Shown: positions 32,984 through 42,088, numbered from the stretch's first letter. The stretch: 64,000 bases of DNA from JACPFJ01 sp036504875 (GCA_036504875.1 DASXUK010000047.1:33214-97213), one strand, 5' to 3'. The notes: a model not told the origin generated them from the sequence alone. Numbers and translations: made by a program.

Positions 32984-34117
32984 CTACTGTTTCTGTGTTT
33001 CAGTCGATACCAGTTCTGCGGTCACTTTTCCCAACGGGGTGGTGGTTTCCACCTTCACCGGCACCTTGTTTTCATCGTTGGTGAGCCAGATCAGCATATC
33101 TCCTGTTCTCCTGAAAATAACGCCTTTCTGTTGGACATGACGTAACAGCAGGGTATCCACTTTCTTAAAATTGCGAAGCCGGATCTCCTCCTGGCGCAAT
33201 ATTTCAATTGGTACAGGCGCATAGGTATCGCCGTCATAAATATGCAGTGTTTCAGTTTTGCCGGTCTGCAACGGCCGGTTCCTTAGGTAATAGAATGATG
33301 ACAGGGTATCGAGCACTTCACTGTTTGGGATCGTCTCCTTCGAGTATCGATTCCGGATGCGGTCGATCCAGAACACGCGCTTGTCCCGCAGGAAGATAGT
33401 AAATCCGATGTCGCTTCTGAAAGCGCCCTCCTGCTGCCTGACTTTGGTAATGATGAAGTTACCTGCTATATGTCTGGTCTCTATGATGTCATTGACCGGA
33501 TAGACGCTTGACAGGGCGCTATTTGACCTGGTTCTCAGGGTAATCCGAAACTCCCCGTTTTCATTCTTTGCTACCAGTTCGGCGCTTCCCACTGGGACGC
33601 CCAGCAGGCTGATCAGATAGGAGAGTTTTTCACTTTTTGTTGTCAGAAACTCACCGGCTGTTCTCAACGGGGGGGTGATCGCTGGTGCAAACGCTGCGGG
33701 CCTTGAAGCAGTAGGTAGCGGATCTTTTGTCGGTTCATTGCTCAGGGCAAGAACAGCAGTCTTTTCCTTGCCGATTCCAGCGGGCTCAACAGTCTTCGTT
33801 TCGACCGGGCTTTTCTCCAACATTGCCGGAGGAGTGCTAATCTCCTCTCCCGGTACCGGGGCATAATTTTCATCTTCGTTTACATCTTCCTCAACGTTGT
33901 CTGTATGGCTGGTCTCCTGGTCGTCAGAGTCCATAACCGGCGCAGTGACATCACTTGGCTTTGTCAATTCAACCGTTACGGCCTGTAGCGGGTAGACCGG
34001 CGCAGCAAAACTGTAATTCCCGAACCTTCCCAGCGAAAACAATACAAGCAGATGCACCAAAACGGATAATCCAATAAAGGTAGTCAATGTTCGGATTTTG
34101 GAAGGTTGTGTGTTCAT
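32984..34117 (-). CDS. DUF3108-like protein with TonB-like N-terminus, copy A
   Basis: The protein has 377 residues. An N-terminal membrane anchor (FIGLSVLVHLLVLFSLGRF) resembles that of TonB. It is followed by a low-complexity Pro/Glu/Thr linker (about 45-145). A C-terminal globular domain begins near KSEKLSYLISLLGVPVGSAEL and ends VKVETTTPLGKVTAELV, matching the DUF3108 style of an exported beta-rich domain. The order suggests a protein anchored in the inner membrane that spans the periplasm. It follows large cytochrome copy 2, but the terminator at 34198 lies between them. Copy B at 38666 is about two thirds identical by eye. Confidence 0.78.
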   Translation of the reverse strand: MNTQPSKIRTLTTFIGLSVLVHLLVLFSLGRFGNYSFAAPVYPLQAVTVELTKPSDVTAPVMDSDDQETSHTDNVEEDVNEDENYAPVPGEEISTPPAMLEKSPVETKTVEPAGIGKEKTAVLALSNEPTKDPLPTASRPAAFAPAITPPLRTAGEFLTTKSEKLSYLISLLGVPVGSAELVAKNENGEFRITLRTRSNSALSSVYPVNDIIETRHIAGNFIITKVRQQEGAFRSDIGFTIFLRDKRVFWIDRIRNRYSKETIPNSEVLDTLSSFYYLRNRPLQTGKTETLHIYDGDTYAPVPIEILRQEEIRLRNFKKVDTLLLRHVQQKGVIFRRTGDMLIWLTNDENKVPVKVETTTPLGKVTAELVSTETQKQ

Positions 34118-34197
34118 CTGGTCCGGGGTTCATCAGAAGTTTTGATATAATTACTCAACATGTATCTGATGAATTCTAGTAGTAAGCGCACCACTTT

Positions 34198-34231
34198 AAA
34201 AGGCCCCGGAGTCGCCCCCGAGGCCTTTTTT
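34198..34231 (-). terminator. Terminator after conduit copy 2
   Basis: On the minus strand the stem GGCCTCGG / CCGGGGCC (one G-T pair) is followed by TTTT; the flanking A-run makes it also usable on the plus strand. It separates large cytochrome copy 2 from DUF3108 copy A. Confidence 0.8.
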
Positions 34232-34276
34232 GCAGTACAGTGATGATTACATTTCAGTTTTCTTAACTACGACCTG

Positions 34277-36028
34277 TTATGGGCATGTAGTTGGAGCGAT
34301 TCCAAGAAAACCAAGCGCAGCAGCGCTGTCCGTCGTAGCGGTCCACGTTTCCGGATTCGTCGTAGCGTCGTAATCAGGCGCCTTTCTGCCGTTTGTGGTA
34401 TCAAGTTCACAGATAGCAGCCTTGACGTTTGCCGCTGATCGGGTAGTCCCATAAACCCAGTCAATGGAATCTTTGATCAACAATTTGGAGTAGTTATTGT
34501 TGTGTACAAAGGCACTGCTGGTTTCGTAGAACAGGATGGCGTTGAAGGTGGCGCCGTACATGAAGAGACCATTGCGCGCATCTGCCTTCTTGGGTCCAGC
34601 TGTATTCCAGGTAAGCTTTGATTTTGTCGGTACTGCGCCTCTGGCTGCCTTGATTCCGGTTTTACCGTAGCTGGAACTGTACACCAGCATCTTGAGCGCC
34701 TTGCGTGCAGCGAGGAAATTGTTCTTTTGAGTAGTGTAACTTGTAAGATCCATTCCGCCAAAGGCAGCGGTATGGCATTTCGCGCAGACTGGAGGAGTTA
34801 CGCCAACTGTTGTGGGCGCTGCAACCAAAGTATGGTCTTTCGTGCCAAATCCAGAGGCGTTGAAATGGCAACCGGCGCATGGTCCGCTAGTTCCGGTCGG
34901 GGCTTCGGCGCTAGAAGTGCCGATCAAATCATGCTGATAGTAGGAAAGATTTTGGTACTTATAGCTGGAGTAAAACTCAAATCCGGTTCCCCTGCCATTA
35001 GTCAAAGTGGCGCCAAGAATCATTGCAACGGTTGGAGCATGGTGAGGGCCACCTTGGGTCAAGGTGGTTGAATTGAAGAATGCTGCCGGATATTTCTTTA
35101 AATTGTCACCAATCTGGCGACCGGCATGGCAGTTAATGCAGATGTTGGAAGCGCCTTTATCCGGGAACTGGATGGTGGTATGGAGGCCAATGTTTTTTGT
35201 GTTGTCGTTATAGTAAATCTTGTCGCCAGTAAACGCACCCACCTGACGGAGACGCTTAAACCCGTTATCTACATGACAGACATTGCACTGGAGAACTTCC
35301 CGCATGGTGTCTGTAGCATTGCCGAATGCATGGATGTCACCGCCATTGTTAACATAATTAAGATAGCCGGTAGATGTGTGACAACGGACACAATCATTGC
35401 TGAAGCTGTTAGAGATCGTGTCTCCAGCGGCACCGGCTCTGTCAGCCTGTTTGAAATCGTAATGCGTAAATCCAGTACCATCTTTGGCTGCAACTACCAA
35501 AGTGCCGTGTCCCGATTCGGCCCACTGTGCGTTTTGGGGCAAGATTGACCGATGTGGGGCATGGCAAATGGTACACTGGGAACCAGGATTGTTGTACGTT
35601 GAAATGTATTGAGCCGCCTGTTGTCCTGCTGCAGGGGTTTTTCCTGGTAATGGGAGAGTGCCAGTGTATACATGGGCGGCATTCAGGTAAGGCTTGTGAC
35701 AGGCATAGCATTTACCGCCAGTGTCAGGGTTTGGATAGGGGATTGGACCAACGCCGTTGTGTTCTGCTCCGCCACCATGGCAATCCTGGCAGCCTTTACC
35801 AACAGCAAAGTGCTTGGATGCGGTATATGCAGCGACAATATTTTCTGTAGGATTGTTTTTCTCAACCCAGGAACTGTGGCATCCGATACACAGTTGTTCA
35901 TTAACCTTGGGCACCGCATCCAGCGCGGCATTGGTGCTTCCTTCTTTACTGGACGAGCCGCAGCCGTTCAACAATGCAGCCAGTGATATCGCGCTTAATA
36001 ACATCATACTAAACTTCTTGATACGCAT
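34277..36028 (-). CDS. Outer-membrane lipoprotein multiheme cytochrome, conduit copy 2
   Basis: The protein has 583 residues with lipoprotein signal LAALLNGCGSSSKEGS. There are nine CXXCH sites: CIGCH, CQDCH, CYACH, CTICH, CVRCH, CNVCH, CINCH, CAGCH and CAKCH. The signal and the first ~100 residues are very close to copy 3 (both have CQDCHGGGAEHNGVGP). The rest differs in length and sequence, keeping only heme spacing in places. It is the shortest of the three. The role is as for copy 1: outermost electron carrier on the cell surface. Confidence 0.9.
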   Translation of the reverse strand: MRIKKFSMMLLSAISLAALLNGCGSSSKEGSTNAALDAVPKVNEQLCIGCHSSWVEKNNPTENIVAAYTASKHFAVGKGCQDCHGGGAEHNGVGPIPYPNPDTGGKCYACHKPYLNAAHVYTGTLPLPGKTPAAGQQAAQYISTYNNPGSQCTICHAPHRSILPQNAQWAESGHGTLVVAAKDGTGFTHYDFKQADRAGAAGDTISNSFSNDCVRCHTSTGYLNYVNNGGDIHAFGNATDTMREVLQCNVCHVDNGFKRLRQVGAFTGDKIYYNDNTKNIGLHTTIQFPDKGASNICINCHAGRQIGDNLKKYPAAFFNSTTLTQGGPHHAPTVAMILGATLTNGRGTGFEFYSSYKYQNLSYYQHDLIGTSSAEAPTGTSGPCAGCHFNASGFGTKDHTLVAAPTTVGVTPPVCAKCHTAAFGGMDLTSYTTQKNNFLAARKALKMLVYSSSYGKTGIKAARGAVPTKSKLTWNTAGPKKADARNGLFMYGATFNAILFYETSSAFVHNNNYSKLLIKDSIDWVYGTTRSAANVKAAICELDTTNGRKAPDYDATTNPETWTATTDSAAALGFLGIAPTTCP

Positions 36029-36057
36029 AGTTTTCCTCCTTGGTTATGGTATTAAAA

Positions 36058-36753
36058 TCAATATGTTCCCGGCAGATGACACTTCTGGCAAACTTTTCCA
36101 TTGCTTCTGTCTTTTAAATTACCAGCCTTCCAGCCTCTCGGATGGGGCCTGGTTTTGCCGCTGCTGTGGCACTTGATGCAGACATCACCTTCGGGATGGC
36201 AGGTTTGGCAGGATTGCAGATTCCTGCGTGCTTCGGTGGAATGCTCACCGATTGCCCAGCTCGTAGTTTGATGGCTTTCCCCCAGCATCAAATGAGACTT
36301 GATTCTCAATGAGCCTTTGGGAAATCTGCTGTGACACGAGTTGCAAAACGCTTTTGCATCATGACAGCGGTAGCACTGTTGCGGGTTGTCCTGGGCCTTG
36401 AGCGGGTGTAGGCTGATGAAGTCGCTGCGGTGGCTCTTGGGCTTGTAATCACGCCCGAAGTTTTCCCTCGCAAGATCATCACCCGTACCGCCTCCCTGAT
36501 GACAATCCAGGCACCATTTCTGTTCATGGCACTGTTTGCAGTTGTTGCCGGCCTTGCTGGCTAGAACACGATGGCCGCGTATAAAGTCAGTATCGTGGTT
36601 GGGTGCTATACCTTCGCCCTTATGGCAGGCATTGCACTCCTTGATCTCCATTTTTGCATACTCTTTATGCGCTATCTTGTCTGCGTACGATTGCTGCTGG
36701 AGATACACGAGGGCGCATCCCAGAAGCGCAACTATGAAAAATAATTTTTTCAT
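36058..36753 (-). CDS. Periplasmic octaheme cytochrome, conduit copy 2 (OmaB-like)
   Basis: The protein has 231 residues with eight CXXCH motifs (CNACH, CKQCH, CLDCH, CYRCH, CNSCH, CQTCH, CIKCH, CQKCH), the number in OmaB. The N-terminal signal ALLGCALVYLQQQSYA is essentially that of copies 1 and 3. It is nearly identical to copy 3; differences are clustered at residues 140-170. The gene lies 15 bases after the porin and 29 before the large cytochrome, as in copy 3. Confidence 0.93.
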   Translation of the reverse strand: MKKLFFIVALLGCALVYLQQQSYADKIAHKEYAKMEIKECNACHKGEGIAPNHDTDFIRGHRVLASKAGNNCKQCHEQKWCLDCHQGGGTGDDLARENFGRDYKPKSHRSDFISLHPLKAQDNPQQCYRCHDAKAFCNSCHSRFPKGSLRIKSHLMLGESHQTTSWAIGEHSTEARRNLQSCQTCHPEGDVCIKCHSSGKTRPHPRGWKAGNLKDRSNGKVCQKCHLPGTY

Positions 36754-36768
36754 TGATGTTCCCCCTTT

Positions 36769-37980
36769 CTAAAAGTCATAGTTGAAGACTGCACGCCCCT
36801 GCCAGTCGCTCTTGAAGCGGGCATTGACGTCGTCTTCAATCCGCACGGAGGCGGACATGTTCTGTGTCAGTTTGTACTTGGCCCCGGCCCAGTATTTACG
36901 GGCTGTTTCCTCGCCGGTTACACGGTCACGCTCGTACACGTCGAAGTGTATGCCGGTAGCCAGCTCCAGCGGCTTGATCGGCTCGTAGGTGATCTCGGCA
37001 ATGCCGCCGTTGAGCTTGCCGCCATAGCCGCTGCGGCGATCGTAATTAAGGTTTAACTGGATATGCTCGACCGGACGAATGCGGCAACCGACCTCGAACA
37101 CATCGGCGTCGGCGCCTTCACCGTAATCCTGTTTGCTGTACCCGGCATTAATCGAGATCTTGTCGTTGAGGGTGTAGTCGGCGCGGAATACGCCTTCCTG
37201 ATAGCGATTGACGGCAAAAACCGAGTAGATCGAGGTAGAATCGAAGATGGGGTAGCTCTGGTACCACTCACCGGTGAATACTAGGTCGGCGGTGGGGAAA
37301 TACTTGACGCCTGCCAAGACCTCGCTGAAAGTCTCACTCGGCATGTCGTAGCGGGTGTTGCCATATACCTTTACCGAATTGAACAGGTACTGCTTGAAGG
37401 ACGCGCCCAGTTGATCCCGGGCAATGCCGTCTTTGTCAAATTTCATGAAATAACTGAGTTCCGCGTCAGTCTTCTGGAACCCCATAAGGTACGCTGCGGC
37501 ACCGAATACGAAGTCGTGGGCCCGTGTTGCTTCGCCATTCAGGTCAAAAAATACGTTGCGGCCACCCATCACTGAGAAGGCCACCGGCCCTACCTTTTTA
37601 AGCTCGATCTGGCCGCCGTCGACCAGGGCGCTGCCGGCGGCATAGTTGATAAACTGCCGTCCAAAACGAAGATCGACCTTGTCGTACAGGTCACGATAGT
37701 CTGCATACAGATAATAGAGCCTGCCATTCAGTCCCTCACCGTTACGGACATCCTGGGTGGCTCGTCCGTACCCCTGAATGGTGAATTTCTCATCCTTGTC
37801 GATCTTGGTGATTGACAGGTTAAGGTATTCGCCGAATTCAGCTACTTTTTTTTCGGTGAAGATGTCGTTGTACCACTGGAACTGGGTGGAGCTTCTGCCA
37901 TGCACTTCCGCCGACCAGGCTGTTGTGGTCGTCAGGAGCGGGATGCAGGCGAGTGTGCGAAGAATCCATTTTATTCCCAT
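36769..37980 (-). CDS. Porin of electron conduit, copy 2 (OmbB-like)
   Basis: The protein has 403 residues with a signal peptide (LACIPLLTTTTAWSA), a barrel body and the C-terminal AVFNYDF strand. It is nearly identical to copy 3 over the whole length (shared FGAAAYLMGFQKTDAEL / FGAAAYLAGFQKTDAEL and many others), indicating recent duplication or gene conversion. ATG 37980 lies eight bases after AGGAGG; a TTG directly upstream is also in frame. Confidence 0.92.
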   Translation of the reverse strand: MGIKWILRTLACIPLLTTTTAWSAEVHGRSSTQFQWYNDIFTEKKVAEFGEYLNLSITKIDKDEKFTIQGYGRATQDVRNGEGLNGRLYYLYADYRDLYDKVDLRFGRQFINYAAGSALVDGGQIELKKVGPVAFSVMGGRNVFFDLNGEATRAHDFVFGAAAYLMGFQKTDAELSYFMKFDKDGIARDQLGASFKQYLFNSVKVYGNTRYDMPSETFSEVLAGVKYFPTADLVFTGEWYQSYPIFDSTSIYSVFAVNRYQEGVFRADYTLNDKISINAGYSKQDYGEGADADVFEVGCRIRPVEHIQLNLNYDRRSGYGGKLNGGIAEITYEPIKPLELATGIHFDVYERDRVTGEETARKYWAGAKYKLTQNMSASVRIEDDVNARFKSDWQGRAVFNYDF

Positions 37981-38092
37981 CAAATTAACCTCCTTTCTAA
38001 AACATTTAAGTACATCTATGCTTCGTACCTATGTGCCCATAGACAAACCACTTATCCTAATTTCACCACCTCCTGTCTATCTGTCGGGCAAT

Positions 38093-38209
38093 ATGAGAGG
38101 TGCACTGTTTGCAGTAATTGCATCAAACAAGTTTTCCCTACTCGTGAAATGGCGTAATATGGTCTCCCCCGGCTACCTAGGAAAGCTGGGCAGCTTGTGC
38201 TTAATATAA
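38093..38209 (+). CDS. Small divergent ORF upstream of porin copy 2 (38 aa)
   Basis: On the opposite strand to the porin, this ORF begins MRGALFAVIASNKFS. Its first ~20 residues match the small ORF at 44117 (LFA[AV]IASNKFS[VL]LVK). Differences there are largely synonymous or conservative, then the two diverge. Terminator-like hairpins follow its stop within 60 bases. No good ribosome site is visible. It may be a real peptide gene or merely reflect a duplicated leader region. Confidence 0.35.
   Translation: MRGALFAVIASNKFSLLVKWRNMVSPGYLGKLGSLCLI
38106..38129. promoter_or_regulatory. 24-bp palindrome upstream of porin copy 2
   Basis: TGTTTG-N12-CAAACA with an AATT centre. The equivalent palindrome precedes copy 3 at 44124. 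Size and symmetry suit a dimeric repressor such as a TetR-type regulator, which is known to control omcB-type loci in Geobacter. It lies 126 bases upstream of the porin ATG, inside the small ORF on the other strand. Confidence 0.45.
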
Positions 38210-38214
38210 TCCAC

Positions 38215-38266
38215 ACAGGCCAGCTAAGCCTGGGTTTTGCGGTTTTATTGCCGCACTTTTTATTTT
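38215..38266 (+). terminator. Tandem terminator-like hairpins after the small ORF
   Basis: CAGGC/GCCTG with a 7-base loop is followed by GGTTTT. Then TGCGG/CCGCA is followed by CTTTTTATTTT. Both point in the plus direction, away from the porin, and start six bases after the small-ORF stop. Confidence 0.5.
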
Positions 38267-38665
38267 CAGGGCACCTATACATGCTGTAAGAAGGTGCAGA
38301 ACACTTGCCATCCTCATTAAAATTAAAATATTTATAAATTATAATTACTTATGTAAATTTTCTTATTAATTAATTTTATTAAAAACGGCTATAGCAGCTT
38401 AATTAACTCCGAAAAAAAGAAAAAACCTCAGGAATACAGCTAATCAAGCAGCTTTTTATCAAGCGCGGGTGGATGACTAGATTGACTCCTAAATAAACCT
38501 TTTAATTTTTGAAGGAAGATAAATTGGATTTTTTGTCAGTCGGATATAGCAAGGGTTCCGTCAAAAGACGTGGTGCTGGCGGGGCTTGATCAAAATCAAT
38601 AGGCAGGTTGGCGAAGCGAGGCGACATGAAATTAAGAATTATTTAAGCGCAGGGTGAGACAACGG
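38267..38665. other. AT-rich intergenic stretch, no gene seen
   Basis: About 400 bases lie between the leader of conduit copy 2 and the end of DUF3108 copy B. The section 38310-38530 is very AT-rich, as is the matching place before copy 3, and may hold the operon promoter or an architectural-protein binding region. I see no convincing ORF, riboswitch or terminator for the DUF3108 gene. Confidence 0.5.
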
Positions 38666-39799
38666 CTAGGGTTCGGACTCGGCCGAGATCAGTTCCGCTG
38701 TCACCCTGCCAACGGGGAGGGATGTCTCAACTTTTACTGGTACTTTATTTTCATCGTTGGTGAGCCAGATCAGCAGGTTGCTTGTGTTCTTTGAATTCCC
38801 ATTATTTTTTTTAACCGGACGGATAACAAGAGTATCAATTTTGCGCAAGTTGGGGAGCCGGATCATCTCACGTCGCACTATTTCGATCGGTAAAGGAGCA
38901 TAGTTGTCTCCGTCATAAATATGGAGTGTTTCAGTTTGGCCGATCTGCAGCGCTTTGTTTCTGAGCGAGAAGAATCCTGACAGGGCATCCAATACCTCAC
39001 TGTTGGGGATTTTCTCATTGGAGTACCGGTTGCGGATGCGGTCGAACCAGAATACGCGCTTATCTCGCAAGAAGAGGGTGAACCCGATATCACTCCTACT
39101 GTCGCCCTCCTGCTTGCTTATCTTGGTGATAACAAAATTTCCGGCAATATGACGTGTTTCAAAAAAGTCATTTACCGGGTAGATGCTTGCCAAAGCAGCA
39201 TTTGATTTTACTCTGAGTGTGATCCGCACCTCCTCGTTTTCGTTTTTCGCCTCCAGTTCGGCGCTTCCTACAGGAATACCGAGCAGGCTGACCAGATAGG
39301 AGAGTTTTTCACTTTTGGTTGTCAGAAACTCGCCGGCGGTTCTAATCGGAGGGGTAATCACAGTTGCAAGCGCAGCCTGCTGTGAGGGAGTGGGTGGAGA
39401 ATCTTTTGTCGGTTCACTGCTCGGTGTAAAAACAACAGCCTTTTCCTTTTCGATTACTGCGGGCTTAACAGGCTCCGCTTCAACCTGGCTCTTCACCATT
39501 ACTGGCGGAGGTGTGCTAATCTCCTCTCTCTGTAGCGGGGCATTATTCCCGTCATCGACTTTTTCAGCTTTCGTAACTTTATCTGTGTGGTCGTATTCGT
39601 GGTCGTCAGAGTTAGTGACTGGCGAAGCGTCAGCACTTGGCTTCATCAGATCAACCATTACGGCCTGAAGCGGGTTAACTGGAGCGGCAAAACTATAGTT
39701 CCCGAACCTTCCCAGCGAAAACAGTACTAGCAGATGCACCAGAATGGATAACCCGATAAAGGCAGTCAATGTGCGGATTTTATTAGGTGGTGTGTTCAT
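38666..39799 (-). CDS. DUF3108-like protein with TonB-like N-terminus, copy B
   Basis: The protein has 377 residues, the same length and layout as copy A: TonB-like anchor (FIGLSILVHLLVLFSLGRF), Pro/Ser/Lys-rich linker to about 150, then the globular domain from KSEKLSYLVSLLGIPVGSAEL. The linker is the least conserved part. It follows large cytochrome copy 3 after the terminator at 39878. Conservation of anchor plus domain next to two conduits suggests a job in assembling or energising the outer-membrane complex (inference only). Confidence 0.78.
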   Translation of the reverse strand: MNTPPNKIRTLTAFIGLSILVHLLVLFSLGRFGNYSFAAPVNPLQAVMVDLMKPSADASPVTNSDDHEYDHTDKVTKAEKVDDGNNAPLQREEISTPPPVMVKSQVEAEPVKPAVIEKEKAVVFTPSSEPTKDSPPTPSQQAALATVITPPIRTAGEFLTTKSEKLSYLVSLLGIPVGSAELEAKNENEEVRITLRVKSNAALASIYPVNDFFETRHIAGNFVITKISKQEGDSRSDIGFTLFLRDKRVFWFDRIRNRYSNEKIPNSEVLDALSGFFSLRNKALQIGQTETLHIYDGDNYAPLPIEIVRREMIRLPNLRKIDTLVIRPVKKNNGNSKNTSNLLIWLTNDENKVPVKVETSLPVGRVTAELISAESEP

Positions 39800-39877
39800 C
39801 TGTTCTAGAATCCTCTAACAAACATAATACTGCAACAATAGTTCAAATCTTATCAGACTCACTTTTTCCGAACTGCT

Positions 39878-39907
39878 AAAAAAGCCCCGCCTCTTGCGAG
39901 GCGGGGC
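39878..39907 (-). terminator. Terminator after conduit copy 3
   Basis: On the minus strand a perfect 10-bp stem GCCCCGCCTC / GAGGCGGGGC with a four-base loop is followed by TTTTTT. It lies 39 bases beyond the large-cytochrome stop. Confidence 0.93.
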
Positions 39908-39945
39908 AGGTTCTGCATTAGATTAAAACGTTACTGTATTTCAGG

Positions 39946-42060
39946 TTACGGACGAAGTTTCAGCGGAATTGCCACTACACCTTTAGTATCAGTGTAATGC
40001 GTTCCTGCCAACCATGCCATGGATTCGGTGGCAAGACCTGCGCCGCCTAAGCCAACACCCGGTGTTGGGTTCAGGACGTTCACATCATACCCTGAATAGA
40101 CACCGACCAAACCTGATACTGCTGCTGTGGTAAGGGCCCTTGCAGTGGTAAGAGACGTGAAATCCATCTTGTTATTGTCCAGGTAATCGACGGTGTCATA
40201 TACCAACCGCTGGCTATAGGTGCGGGCATGGAGGAACGCACCGGGATCGCGGGCCAGGACATTAAGGTTGTAGCAGGCGCCCATCAGCCTGTAAGCCTGT
40301 AGCTGGGTAAGTCCCCCGGCCGGGATAACCGTTATATTGGCGTTGGCTAAAGCAATAACCGCCGCATCAGTAACGCCGGCAACTGTTTTACGGGTCCAGT
40401 CGGTAACTGCTTGCTTTTTACCGTTCTTCAGCGGCAGGTTCTCGTCGTAGAAATAGGGGTAGCTGGAACCATCATAACTGATCTTGTACTTGATCAGTAG
40501 TATCTGCTTGGTCAGGGTCAGACCATTCTGGAACGCTGTCTTTTGTGGTTCTATCATTGCTGCTTGCATGTCAGTGATGTTTTTCATAGTGGTGTACAGA
40601 CCCTTGCCTGCACCATCGCCGCCGTTAAGATGGGGCGCGTCGGCATGACATTGCAGACAGAGCTCCTGTGCAGTGGCTTCGTCGATCTGCAGGCTGTGGC
40701 CGTTCGCCGGGCGTCCAGCGGCAGGAGGCGTGAAACCGTTGCCTGCGACGGGATTAAATGCCTTCATATGGCAGGTGACGCATGGCCCGTTGGTGGAAAT
40801 ACCGCTTCCGTTGGCGGGGAGGTAACCTTCGCTACCCGCGAGAAGAGGAGTGCCAAGCCTGCGGTGTGCACTGTTCTGTCCACCAACGACTCCATCAGGT
40901 GTGGTGGTGTTTATCGCTGAAAGCGTCTGGTTGTAGGTTTTGCTGCTGGTGAACGCGGTGCCTTCGTTGTTGCTGGCAGCCGGAGCGTTCAGGGAGGTGA
41001 AGTTTTTGAAGCCTACTTCCATATACATGGTGCCGGCCGCTGCCATGTAATGACTATTTACGAATGAGGTTTTGGAGAGATCCCAAGTGCCGGTTGCAAA
41101 CATTGCAGTGAGGTTGGGGCCGGAAACCCTGCCGCTGTGGCAGGAAATACATATGTTGGACTGGCCAACATTCGGGAATTTGGCCGCTATGCGACTCTGG
41201 GCGACGGTCAATTTGGTACCACTGTCGTTGCCAGTGGCGTTATAAGCAGTCGAAACAGCGCTTACTCCACGAACTGAGAAACTGTCGTTGTTATGGCAGG
41301 CAGTACAGTTAAGCGGGGAGTTGACTTTAGTATCGCCTGCGAGATTAGCAATGCTGGTGAATGGTTTACTGCCGGTGGCGAACTGAACGAAACCGTCGGC
41401 GGTATGACAGCGTAAACAGTCACTGGCCGGAATAGCCTGCGAAAAGTCTTCGCTGCCGCCGGAAGCACGCCACTTGTGAGAGGCGCTTGGCACCCAGGCA
41501 GCGCTAGCGAGGTCGCCGTGGCCAGACTCAGCCCAGGCTTTGCGCTCGGAAGCACCGAAACCTGAGCCTGGGTTATGAGGCTCATGACAGCCGGTGCAGG
41601 TGTTTTTGTCGGCAGCGGTAAGGTACAGGGTGCGGAAGCTGGTCACGTTTGTGAAGTGAGCTTTTTCAATGGTGGTAGCCACGCCATTAGGTTCATACGT
41701 ACCAAGAAATGCCGGCTTGTGGCAGCCCCAGCATTTGCCGGCTGCATCAGGGTTCGGGTACGGCATCGGGCCAACACCATTATGCTCGGCACCGCCTCCA
41801 TGGCAGTCTTGGCAGCCAACCACAGCTACGCTGTTCCTAAAATGTTTGGACTGAGCATACGCGGCATAGATCGGCTGCCCACTTTGTGGGTTGTAAGACG
41901 AGCCATGGCACTGGGCGCAAGTGACTTCGTCGACCTTGGCTACCGCATCCAGTTCAGCGGTAGTTGCGCTTCCTTCTTTACTGGACGAGCCGCAGCCATT
42001 CAACAATGCGGCCAGTGACAGTGTGGTTAACAGCATCATACTAAACTTCTTGATACTCAT
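39946..42060 (-). CDS. Outer-membrane lipoprotein multiheme cytochrome, conduit copy 3
   Basis: The protein has 704 residues with lipoprotein signal LAALLNGCGSSSKEGSA. It has nine CXXCH sites: CAQCH, CQDCH, CWGCH, CTGCH, CLRCH, CTACH, CISCH, CVTCH and CLQCH. Signal and first ~100 residues closely match copy 2. After that it is mainly different, with long Thr/Asn/Ala-rich stretches between hemes and a heme-free C-terminal ~210 residues. It is probably the surface-exposed partner that determines which acceptors the conduit can reach. Confidence 0.9.
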   Translation of the reverse strand: MSIKKFSMMLLTTLSLAALLNGCGSSSKEGSATTAELDAVAKVDEVTCAQCHGSSYNPQSGQPIYAAYAQSKHFRNSVAVVGCQDCHGGGAEHNGVGPMPYPNPDAAGKCWGCHKPAFLGTYEPNGVATTIEKAHFTNVTSFRTLYLTAADKNTCTGCHEPHNPGSGFGASERKAWAESGHGDLASAAWVPSASHKWRASGGSEDFSQAIPASDCLRCHTADGFVQFATGSKPFTSIANLAGDTKVNSPLNCTACHNNDSFSVRGVSAVSTAYNATGNDSGTKLTVAQSRIAAKFPNVGQSNICISCHSGRVSGPNLTAMFATGTWDLSKTSFVNSHYMAAAGTMYMEVGFKNFTSLNAPAASNNEGTAFTSSKTYNQTLSAINTTTPDGVVGGQNSAHRRLGTPLLAGSEGYLPANGSGISTNGPCVTCHMKAFNPVAGNGFTPPAAGRPANGHSLQIDEATAQELCLQCHADAPHLNGGDGAGKGLYTTMKNITDMQAAMIEPQKTAFQNGLTLTKQILLIKYKISYDGSSYPYFYDENLPLKNGKKQAVTDWTRKTVAGVTDAAVIALANANITVIPAGGLTQLQAYRLMGACYNLNVLARDPGAFLHARTYSQRLVYDTVDYLDNNKMDFTSLTTARALTTAAVSGLVGVYSGYDVNVLNPTPGVGLGGAGLATESMAWLAGTHYTDTKGVVAIPLKLRP

Positions 42061-42088
42061 AACTTTCCTCCTTTGTTAGGTAAAAACA

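Noticed and set aside
35126..35548. 140-codon plus-strand frame opposite the copy 2 outer cytochrome
   Set aside because: It lies antisense to heme-motif-rich coding, with no ribosome site or recognisable domain.
38052..38282. 76-codon minus-strand frame across the copy 2 leader
   Set aside because: The equivalent frame in the copy 3 leader ends early and diverges more than the plus-strand small ORF, and no ribosome site supports it.
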